From Chitinophaga sp. S165 (GTDB taxonomy: Bacteria > Bacteroidota > Bacteroidia > Chitinophagales > Chitinophagaceae), in assembly GCF_003182155.1 (NCBI RefSeq), contig NZ_QGTG01000002.1:372001-436000 (forward strand): a DNA stretch of 64,000 nucleotides. Reading direction: 5' to 3'. The notes below the pieces were generated by a model. It ran no database searches and had not been told where the DNA came from. It worked only from the letters and a program-made list of their open reading frames with translations. This document shows positions 44,030-50,365 of this stretch, piece after piece; position 1 is the stretch's first letter; every line of letters starts with the position of its first letter. Both the position numbers and the translations under genes were made by a program.

Positions 44030-45343
44030 TCAGACCCTTTTAATATCTGCACCGAGTTTTCTCAATCGCTCATCGATGTATTGATAACCGCGGTCTATCT
44101 GTTCAATATTCTGAATGGTGCTCTTTCCTTCTGCGCTCAGTGCGGCGATCAGCAAAGATACACCTGCACGGATATCCGGAGAGGACATTGTAATTCCTCT
44201 GAGTGCATGTTGTCTTCCCAGGCCTATCACCACTGCACGGTGCGGATCGCACAATACGATCTGCGCGCCCATATCTATCAGTTTGTCCACAAAGAACAAC
44301 CTGCTTTCGAACATCTTCTGGTGGATCATTACGCTACCTTTTGCCTGTGTGGCTACTACCAGCACAATGCTCAACAGGTCGGGCGTGAATCCCGGCCATG
44401 GATGGTCGGATATAGTGAGGATGGACCCATCCAGGAAAGTCTGGATCTCATATTTCTCCTGTGCAGGAATATAAATATCATTGTCACGGATCTCCAGTTC
44501 AATACCCAGCTGACGGAACTTCTCAGGAATGATACCCAGATGTTGCACACCGGCGTTCTTGATGGTGATCTCGGATTGCGTCATAGCCGCAAGTCCGATG
44601 AAGGAACCGATCTCGATCATATCCGGCAACATGGCATGGCTGCAACCTTTCAGGGAAGGAACGCCCTGAATGGTGAGCAGGTTAGACCCTACGCCGTTGA
44701 TGTTAGCGCCCATACTGTTCAGCATTTTGCATAGCTGCTGCAGGTAAGGCTCACATGCTGCATTATAGATAGTCGTTACTCCGCTGGCCATTACTGCTGC
44801 CATTACAATGTTGGCAGTACCTGTAACGGATGGTTCGTCCAGCAGCATATATGCTCCTTTCAGGCCACCGTCTCCGGCTTCCAGGCGGAAGTAGTTATCA
44901 TCATTGTCGTATACGAACTTAACGCCCAGCTTTTCGAACCCGATGATATGCGTATCCAGCCGGCGACGACCTATTTTATCGCCACCTGGTTTTGGAATGT
45001 ACGCTTTACCGAAGCGGGCCAGCAAGGGACCAGCAATCATTACTGAACCTCTCAACCTGCCGGATTTCTTTTTGAATTCTGCACTCTCGAGGTACGGAAG
45101 ATTGATCTGGTCTGCCTGAAACTCGCAAGTATCACGGCTGATCCTGTTAATTTTCACGCCCATATCACCCAGCAACTCTATGAGCAGATTCACATCAAGT
45201 ATATCGGGAATGTTGCTGATGGTTACTTTCTCGGCTGTCAGGAGGACAGCGCTGATAATCTGTAAAGCTTCGTTTTTGGCACCCTGGGGCACAATTTCCC
45301 CTTTAAGACGGTTGCCGCCTCTTACTTCAAAAGCACTACTCAC
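44030..45343 (-). CDS. murA: UDP-N-acetylglucosamine 1-carboxyvinyltransferase (MurA), Asp-type
   Basis: First committed enzyme of peptidoglycan synthesis, transferring enolpyruvate to UDP-GlcNAc. 437 aa, two-domain inside-out barrel; GAKNEALQIISAVLL (Lys/Asn catalytic loop) is intact. In the mobile loop the catalytic Cys of E. coli (Cys115, GGCAIG) is replaced by Asp122 here (PKPGGDKIGRR; codon GAT at 44978-44980). The same C-to-D change is known in Mycobacterium and Chlamydia enzymes and makes them fosfomycin-insensitive. Start ATG overlaps the DUF4290 stop (ATGA). Confidence 0.95.
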   Translation of the reverse strand: MSSAFEVRGGNRLKGEIVPQGAKNEALQIISAVLLTAEKVTISNIPDILDVNLLIELLGDMGVKINRISRDTCEFQADQINLPYLESAEFKKKSGRLRGSVMIAGPLLARFGKAYIPKPGGDKIGRRRLDTHIIGFEKLGVKFVYDNDDNYFRLEAGDGGLKGAYMLLDEPSVTGTANIVMAAVMASGVTTIYNAACEPYLQQLCKMLNSMGANINGVGSNLLTIQGVPSLKGCSHAMLPDMIEIGSFIGLAAMTQSEITIKNAGVQHLGIIPEKFRQLGIELEIRDNDIYIPAQEKYEIQTFLDGSILTISDHPWPGFTPDLLSIVLVVATQAKGSVMIHQKMFESRLFFVDKLIDMGAQIVLCDPHRAVVIGLGRQHALRGITMSSPDIRAGVSLLIAALSAEGKSTIQNIEQIDRGYQYIDERLRKLGADIKRV

Positions 45344-46059
45344 TTGTTCCTGTTTTTATTGTATTTGTTGTTACTGTGCTTGTTACTGTTTTTCCCGCTG
45401 TTGTTTTTAAACTTGTTCTGCTGGAAGCTTTTACGTTTGTTGCTTCCGCCGCCACTGTTGCTTGTACGTGGCAGGAACTCAGCGCTTGTATTGAAGTTAG
45501 GAGCGTTGGCAATTGCAGCTGCACTTGGAGGAGGTGTATACCCTGGCTGGAATTCCAGCTTGCCATCTGTGATGGTGTTTAACTCAGCTTTGATAGCATC
45601 GTCGTGTACACTTTCTTTATGCCAGTTGCTATAGGCCAGTTTCATATAGTTGCCCACACATTGTGTGAACCCTTCTTTCTTTTCAGGGTTTTCCTCATTG
45701 ATCGCTTTATCGATCACCATCTCCAGGTTTTTACCGAAGTGACGGTTACGTGGATACTTCTTAGGGTATGGCAAACGCTCTGGTTTTGCTCTCAGTGTCT
45801 CCCTGGTAGGGATCGGATACGGAGATTCAACATCCAGTTTGAAATCGGATATTAAAAACAAATGGTCCCATAGTTTATGCCTGAAGTCCTCTACGTTGCG
45901 AAGGTGAGGATTCAGTGTACCCATCAGTTCGATCAGCGACATTGCATTACGTTGACGGTGGTCCATATCCTCGATGCTCAGCACATATTCTATCATCTTC
46001 TGGATATTCCTTCCGTACTCCTTCATTATCAAATGATTACGGGTTGTATTGTATTCCAT
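45340..46059 (-). CDS. DUF4290 family protein
   Basis: 239-aa protein restricted to Bacteroidota. Body (about 1-170) begins MEYNTTRNHLIMKEYGRNIQ and contains LIELMGTLNPHLRN, the family hallmark; the C-tail is a K/N-rich low-complexity run (about 195-239), possibly nucleic-acid binding. Role unknown. Overlaps murA by four bases, so they are coupled. ATG at 46059 is chosen because the promoter lies downstream of the other possible start at 46122. Confidence 0.85.
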   Translation of the reverse strand: MEYNTTRNHLIMKEYGRNIQKMIEYVLSIEDMDHRQRNAMSLIELMGTLNPHLRNVEDFRHKLWDHLFLISDFKLDVESPYPIPTRETLRAKPERLPYPKKYPRNRHFGKNLEMVIDKAINEENPEKKEGFTQCVGNYMKLAYSNWHKESVHDDAIKAELNTITDGKLEFQPGYTPPPSAAAIANAPNFNTSAEFLPRTSNSGGGSNKRKSFQQNKFKNNSGKNSNKHSNNKYNKNRNK

Positions 46060-46094
46060 ATGGCTAATTAAAAAATAATATCTGTGTAAACGTT

Positions 46095-46125
46095 GAAAGG
46101 TAAGATCTGCTTGCGCATTCACAAA
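46095..46125 (-). promoter_or_regulatory. TTTG-N19-TACCTTTC promoter of DUF4290-murA
   Basis: -33 TTTG (46122-46125) and a -7 box TACCTTTC (46095-46102, one mismatch), exactly 19 bp apart on the minus strand. It decides the DUF4290 start. Confidence 0.55.
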
Positions 46126-46244
46126 GCAACAAAACGCTGATTGGAGAACATCTTTGTACCTGGTCTTCTAGCCAGGACGGAATGACTTTTAATGTGAAAG
46201 CAACCGTTCCTTGCAAACATACCAAAAAAAATACTAATTAAGAA

Positions 46245-47171
46245 TTATTCAAAGGCCAGTTTACCCCAGTTTTCAAGCTCTTCCTCTGTCCAGATCTCCG
46301 GGAAGAACACAATACGCTTATGGCGGGGCGGCAGGTACTGCTGCCAGTTAGTACCACCGGTAGCCGCAATATCTTCCGGTTTACGGTTCAGATATCTTAC
46401 GGCAGATTTATAATGCATCAGCGGCCACTTTACATTGATGTTCAGGTCATACTCCTTTAACAGCGGCATTACCTCTTCCTGTACTTCAGGGGGTAGCTGT
46501 TTGTATCGCAGCTGCATATTGTTCTGCTGGTAACGCTCTGCCAGGAACAGGAACTCATGCATGTATTTCTGCTCAAACTGGCGCAGGGTCAGTGTTTTCT
46601 TGCCGGTAGCCAGCTCTGTGGCCCCGCTGCGCCAATAGATATTATCCAGTACTTCAGACAGCTCTTTTCCAGCCAGCCCTGCCCTTTGCGGCTCATAAAC
46701 AAGGTTTACGAGGCCGGTGGAACAGATCTCTATTTTACGGAATTGTCCGCTCTGGAAGCCGCTGGCTGGCAACAAGGCCATTCTGAACTTTAGGAACTGC
46801 TCTTTATCCATCCCGTCTACCATGATCTCGAAAGAGTTGATCAGGTTGCGGAAATAGTTATTGATACGCTTTAACTGCGTCTTGAAAAGGTCTGCCGTCA
46901 GTTCAGGCGCCTGGCATACCTGCTCGATGGCCTGTAATGTCAGTTTAAAGTACAGTTCTGTGATCTGATGGTAGATAATAAAGATGTTCTCATCAGGTAT
47001 GGGAGTACGGGGATGTTGCAGATTTAATAATACGTCCAGTTGAATGTAATCCCAATAGGTAAGGTAATCGGCATACAGGAGCCCGTCAAGATAAGAAGAA
47101 AGGTCCTGGCCCATAGCGGCATACTTTTCTTCCAGCCGCTTAATTTTGTCGGCAATTTCTGTTGTAACCAT
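46245..47171 (-). CDS. Tryptophan 2,3-dioxygenase family protein
   Basis: Heme enzyme opening the indole ring to N-formylkynurenine, first step of tryptophan catabolism. 308 aa from the ATG at 47171; conserved LYADYLTYWDYIQLDVLLNLQHPR, IIYHQITELYFKLTLQ (heme-side His), ASGFQSGQFRKIE and the C-terminal ATGGTNWQQYLPPRHKRI. Length somewhat above the usual ~280-300 aa. No other kyn genes adjacent. The Lrp regulator next door (57-bp gap) may control it. Confidence 0.9.
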   Translation of the reverse strand: MVTTEIADKIKRLEEKYAAMGQDLSSYLDGLLYADYLTYWDYIQLDVLLNLQHPRTPIPDENIFIIYHQITELYFKLTLQAIEQVCQAPELTADLFKTQLKRINNYFRNLINSFEIMVDGMDKEQFLKFRMALLPASGFQSGQFRKIEICSTGLVNLVYEPQRAGLAGKELSEVLDNIYWRSGATELATGKKTLTLRQFEQKYMHEFLFLAERYQQNNMQLRYKQLPPEVQEEVMPLLKEYDLNINVKWPLMHYKSAVRYLNRKPEDIAATGGTNWQQYLPPRHKRIVFFPEIWTEEELENWGKLAFE

Positions 47172-47260
47172 AGCAATAAAATTAAATGATCCCTTCCCGG
47201 CCACCTGGTTGTCCGGATGCTACAATATAAGCAGACAGGAAGGGTTGGCAGGGGTATCCC

Positions 47261-47728
47261 CTATTCCACAACGTTGATAGTGCGGTAAAAGCTTTCTTCC
47301 AGTGAAATCAGTGTCTCGGTCCTTTCTATACCTTTAATCTTCTGTAATTCGTCATGCAGGATCCTTCTCAGCTGGCTGATGTCCTTGCAGATGATCTCTG
47401 CGAACATACTATAACTGCCAGTAGTGTAGTTCAGGCGAACCATTTCGGGGATCTTGCGTAATTCTTTGGCCACAGTGTCATACATGGAACTTTTCTCGAG
47501 GTAGATACCGATAAAGGCAATCACGTCATAACCAATCATTTTTAAATCTACGTGCAATTTCGTACCTTTAACGATACCCAGTTCTTGCAATTTCTTCATT
47601 CTAACGTGGATCGTGCCACCGGAAACGAAAAGCTTCTTCCCGAGGTCAGCGTAGGAGATTTCTGCATTATGCATCATTTCACTGATGATCTGCAAATCTA
47701 GTTTGTCAATATTCAAATTGTGGCTCAT
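47261..47728 (-). CDS. Lrp/AsnC family transcriptional regulator
   Basis: 155-aa leucine-responsive-type regulator: N-terminal HTH (about 1-60, IISEMMHNAEISYADLGKKLFVSGGTIHVRMKKLQELGIVKG) and C-terminal RAM/ligand domain (about 70-150). Usually binds amino acids and acts as an octamer. It precedes tryptophan 2,3-dioxygenase on the same strand, suggesting amino-acid-responsive control of that gene. Confidence 0.92.
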   Translation of the reverse strand: MSHNLNIDKLDLQIISEMMHNAEISYADLGKKLFVSGGTIHVRMKKLQELGIVKGTKLHVDLKMIGYDVIAFIGIYLEKSSMYDTVAKELRKIPEMVRLNYTTGSYSMFAEIICKDISQLRRILHDELQKIKGIERTETLISLEESFYRTINVVE

Positions 47729-47811
47729 TTTTACAATTTGTTTTGGATTGTTTTAAACCTATATGCAAATATTTGAAAAATTTCGAAAATTCAAAAATTT
47801 TTCTTAAAAAA

Positions 47812-47843
47812 TTTGCAAGAAAACGGTTATGTCTTTAGATTTG
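47812..47843 (+). promoter_or_regulatory. TTTG-N20-TAGATTTG promoter for the tRNA-like RNA
   Basis: -33 TTTG at 47812-47815, -7 box TAGATTTG at 47836-47843, 20-bp spacer: among the best promoter matches in the window. A transcript would start near 47848, run through a ~100-nt leader, the tRNA-like RNA and stop at 48132. Confidence 0.6.
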
Positions 47844-47950
47844 CATCATAATAGTTCTTCAAACGGCGGTTTTCAACAAATAGTTCAGCCTAAAAACTAA
47901 ACGAAATTGAAAAAACACTGCAAAATATTGAAAAACTAGCTCTTTTAAAT

Positions 47951-48092
47951 TGTGGGGTGATGAAACTGGCAGACATGCCCTCTTGTCTCGGGGGTGGGGA
48001 TCACAGGATAAACACAGCATAATGGGTTGACCACTAATCTTATTTGTGCTGCGGCTAACTGCCTCGTGAAGGTTCGACTCCTTCCCCTACAG
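47951..48092 (+). tRNA. Leu-like class II tRNA-like RNA with 73-nt variable region, anticodon-loop GUC
   Basis: Folds as a canonical cloverleaf: 7-bp acceptor (TGTGGGG with CCCTACA, one G-U), T8G9, 3-bp D stem (ATG/CAT) with GG in the loop and Leu-like AGAC, 5-bp anticodon stem CCCTC/GGGGG, T stem GAAGG/CCTTC with loop TTCGACT, discriminator G, CCA not encoded. Oddities: between anticodon and T stems are about 73 nt (normal class II 12-21), including a hairpin CAGCA...TGCTG and a small GGC-TAACT-GCC arm; loop TTGTCTC gives GUC (Asp-like) with an unusual pyrimidine at 37. Could be a divergent tRNA, an allo-tRNA-like RNA or a tRNA-derived regulatory RNA. Confidence 0.6.
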
Positions 48093-48098
48093 CGATTT

Positions 48099-48132
48099 AA
48101 AACCTGTTCCGTCTCAGATGGAGCAGGTTTTT
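48099..48132 (+). terminator. Terminator of the tRNA-like RNA
   Basis: AAACCTG / CAGGTTT stem with an inner CC/GG pair and T5 tail, seven bases after the discriminator base. Confidence 0.85.
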
Positions 48133-48197
48133 CTCATTTAAGGCACCTCATCTTCCTCTACAAGCCGACATGAAGTCCAGCTTACCGATACTTTGAG

Positions 48198-48416
48198 ATC
48201 CGGAATTAACCACAGACATTAAAATTACAGACCGAACATCCTTTCTGCCTCCCTCAGGTAAGCCATTTATCGGCTTCATGTAAGCTTACTAAAACGGCAC
48301 TAAAAGGGCATTAAAAGGGTATCTATATATCAAATCGATATTGAAGTGACCTTTAAATGATATTTTAATGCCCATTCAATATAGTTACCTGTGCCTTAGA
48401 AATACGAGATAGTAAG
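48198..48416 (-). repeat. Diverged dispersed intergenic repeat, copy B (11-bp phased)
   Basis: Reverse-complement partner of 11328-11551. Positions 48324-48372 are identical to 11369-11417 inverted. Read on the minus strand the units are GGCATTAAAAT, ATCATTTAAAG, GTCACTTCAAT, ATCGATTTGAT, an 8-bp spacer, then ACCCTTTTAAT, GCCCTTTTAGT, GCCGTTTTAGT. Confidence 0.8.
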
Positions 48417-48448
48417 ATTGACAAAGCGACTTAACCCGGGGCCTCGAG

Positions 48449-48503
48449 TACGCCTTATACATGCTTTATACACGACGCATACATGACGCATCCCCGACGC
48501 ATC
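48449..48503 (+). repeat. Array of five 11-bp units of a different sequence
   Basis: Contiguous 11-mers: TACGCCTTATA, CATGCTTTATA, CACGACGCATA, CATGACGCATC, CCCGACGCATC. Same unit length as the neighbouring repeat family, but unrelated sequence. Ends 70 bp before the trmB start. Confidence 0.75.
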
Positions 48504-48561
48504 GTTGGACTTGATCCGAATCATTTCCCCCTCCCTGCCCTACTCCGCCGGGAAAAAACGT

Positions 48562-48569
48562 TATTTTTG
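48562..48569 (+). promoter_or_regulatory. -7 box (TATTTTTG) of trmB
   Basis: Perfect TAnnTTTG five bases before the ATG at 48575; transcript would be essentially leaderless. Confidence 0.45.
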
Positions 48570-48574
48570 CAACG

Positions 48575-49282
48575 ATGGGACAAAAGAAATTACAACGCTT
48601 TGCAGAAATTGAGACGTTTCCGAATGTATTAATATACCCGGAAGGCATGCCAGGAAAATGGCATACGTTCTTCAAGAACAACAATTCCCTGACCCTGGAA
48701 CTGGCCTGTGGTAAAGGAGATTATACACTTGGGCTGGCCCGCCGCTACCCTGACAGGAATTTCCTGGGGGTAGACCTGAAAGGTAACCGCATCTGGCGTG
48801 GGGCTAAAACCGCCCTTGAGGAACCGCTCCCTAACGCCGGCTTCCTACGTACCCAGATCGACAAACTGCCTAATTATTTCGCCCCTGGTGAAATATCAGA
48901 GATCTGGATCACCTTCCCTGACCCGTTCCTTCGTAATTCCAAGTCTAAAAAGCGCCTTACACACCCGCGCTTCCTGCAGTTATACCAACCACTGCTGGCA
49001 AAAGACGGAACGATCAACCTGAAAACTGATTCCGCCGAACTCTATGCCTTCACACAGGAAGTGATCGCAGCGGCCGGCTGTACCTTAGTAGAAGATATTC
49101 CGGATATTTATGCTATGACCGAAGTTCCGCCACTGTTGCAGATCAAAACCTTCTATGAAGGCATGCACCTGGAAGACGGCCGTACCATCCGTTATCTTAA
49201 GTTCAGATTACCGGAAGCCCCGCTTGACTGGCGTACCATAAAATTACCTTCCGATGCAGCAACCGTTGAAGGAGGGGATTGA
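48575..49282 (+). CDS. trmB: tRNA (guanine-N7-)-methyltransferase
   Basis: Adds m7G46 in the variable loop of tRNAs. 235-aa SAM methyltransferase with LELACGKGDYTLGLARRYPD (motif I), NFLGVDLKGNRIWRGAK, and the TrmB-specific ITFPDPFLRNSKSKKRLTHPRFL. Length is normal. The next gene, DUF5522, overlaps its end by 29 bp. Confidence 0.95.
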   Translation: MGQKKLQRFAEIETFPNVLIYPEGMPGKWHTFFKNNNSLTLELACGKGDYTLGLARRYPDRNFLGVDLKGNRIWRGAKTALEEPLPNAGFLRTQIDKLPNYFAPGEISEIWITFPDPFLRNSKSKKRLTHPRFLQLYQPLLAKDGTINLKTDSAELYAFTQEVIAAAGCTLVEDIPDIYAMTEVPPLLQIKTFYEGMHLEDGRTIRYLKFRLPEAPLDWRTIKLPSDAATVEGGD

Positions 49283-49454
49283 TTTCTATTACAATGAAGA
49301 CGGTTATATGGTCTTCACTGAACATTTCCACCTTGAACGGGGCTATTGTTGCGGGAATGGCTGCAAACATTGCCCCTATGCATACGAAAAGGTACCTGAA
49401 CCTAAACGAACCGCCCTCCTTGCCAAGCGGCAGGCCGGAAACAAAGGACCGTGA
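49254..49454 (+). CDS. DUF5522 family small Cys-rich protein
   Basis: 66-aa protein with four cysteines in YCCGNGCKHCPY (Cys32, 33, 37, 40), a compact metal-site-like cluster. Bacteroidota and some Proteobacteria carry such proteins near tRNA-modification genes; role unknown. It overlaps trmB by 29 bp in another frame, supporting translational coupling. Easily missed by annotation because of its size. Confidence 0.8.
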   Translation: MQQPLKEGIDFYYNEDGYMVFTEHFHLERGYCCGNGCKHCPYAYEKVPEPKRTALLAKRQAGNKGP

Positions 49455-49600
49455 AACTGTACATGAATCTGACGGAAGCGGGAGAGCATCAAAATAAAGG
49501 ATATTAAATATTAAAGCCGTACTTTGGCTATCAGGAAAGCAACAGGTAAAAACAGACTAAAAACTAAGCCCCTGGCGCATACTGTATTACAAATCATTAT

Positions 49601-50044
49601 ATGTCGGTATTAAAGTTAAAGCTGGACCAGGATCAACTGCTGGAAGATTTTTTCGAATCAACCCACGTTATTGGTATTGTGTCTTCCGCCCGCGACTATC
49701 AACTCTGCTGGCAGATTAATAACTACATGCACCTTGATTTCCGGGTAAATAATTCCCTGGAAATTAACCTGTCCAAAAACAACAGGGCGTTCTATTTCAG
49801 CGTTTTTGAGTTTGAGGAGCCAACTAAATCGTCTGTCCATTACTTCTACAATAATCACTGTCAGGCAGAGTTCCTGCTACCTGAACTGAAAAATGTAGAC
49901 TATCTCTGGATGGTTAAAGGCGATTACTATCAGTTAGATGACGTTAAGAAGTTAATAGAACAGTTACGCCACGTAGAGCTTGTACAATTAGTATCTTTAT
50001 TGGATATTAGAGAGATCAAAAATAAGATGAACCTCATCTTCTAA
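49601..50044 (+). CDS. IPExxxVDY family protein
   Basis: 147-aa protein of a small bacteroidotal family named after its motif; here it reads LPELKNVDY (residues 93-101) followed by LWMVKGDY. No signal peptide or TM. Function unknown; often found near pyruvate kinase (pyk) in Bacteroidota, but not here. Confidence 0.85.
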   Translation: MSVLKLKLDQDQLLEDFFESTHVIGIVSSARDYQLCWQINNYMHLDFRVNNSLEINLSKNNRAFYFSVFEFEEPTKSSVHYFYNNHCQAEFLLPELKNVDYLWMVKGDYYQLDDVKKLIEQLRHVELVQLVSLLDIREIKNKMNLIF

Positions 50045-50117
50045 CCGGTATGTACCGGTTCCTTCACCGAATTGCACCCGTGAACAAGGCTTTGTTTCAT
50101 GACTAAATACTTTTGTT

Positions 50118-50348
50118 ATGTGGGAAGAAAAAAAGAACCAACTGTATCGTTCCTTCGAATTTAAAAACTTCAGAGAAGCGTTTGCATTTATGACAAAAGT
50201 GGCTCTTGTTGCTGAAAAGATGGACCATCACCCAAACTGGACAAATGTTTATAATAAGGTAGAGATATACCTGAGTACACATGATGCGGGAGATGTGATC
50301 ACCGAAAAAGACCATAAGCTGGCGAAAGCCATAGATGGTTTGTTGTAA
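50118..50348 (+). CDS. 4a-hydroxytetrahydrobiopterin dehydratase
   Basis: 76-aa pterin-4a-carbinolamine dehydratase (PhhB/DCoH), recycling the pterin cofactor of aromatic amino-acid hydroxylases. Catalytic motif MDHHPNW(TNVYNKVEI) with the His pair is intact; begins [11 protein letters not shown], the usual short bacteroidotal form. Implies a phenylalanine hydroxylase elsewhere. The next gene starts 17 bp after the stop. Confidence 0.92.
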   Translation: MWEEKKNQLYRSFEFKNFREAFAFMTKVALVAEKMDHHPNWTNVYNKVEIYLSTHDAGDVITEKDHKLAKAIDGLL

Positions 50349-50365
50349 AAATTTATTAGCAAACA

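Noticed and set aside
47951-48092. tmRNA or 6S RNA
   Set aside because: It has full D and anticodon arms, no tag ORF or ANG-type tRNA-like half, and is 142 nt; tmRNA is ~350 nt. 6S shape (long rod with bubble) is absent.
47951-48092. tRNA interrupted by a group I intron
   Set aside because: The extra sequence is between anticodon and T stems rather than in the anticodon loop, and is far too short with no P/Q/R/S elements.
50108-50115. Promoter box TACTTTTG for phhB
   Set aside because: It ends only two bases before the ATG, too close even for a leaderless start, and no -33 element is at the right distance.
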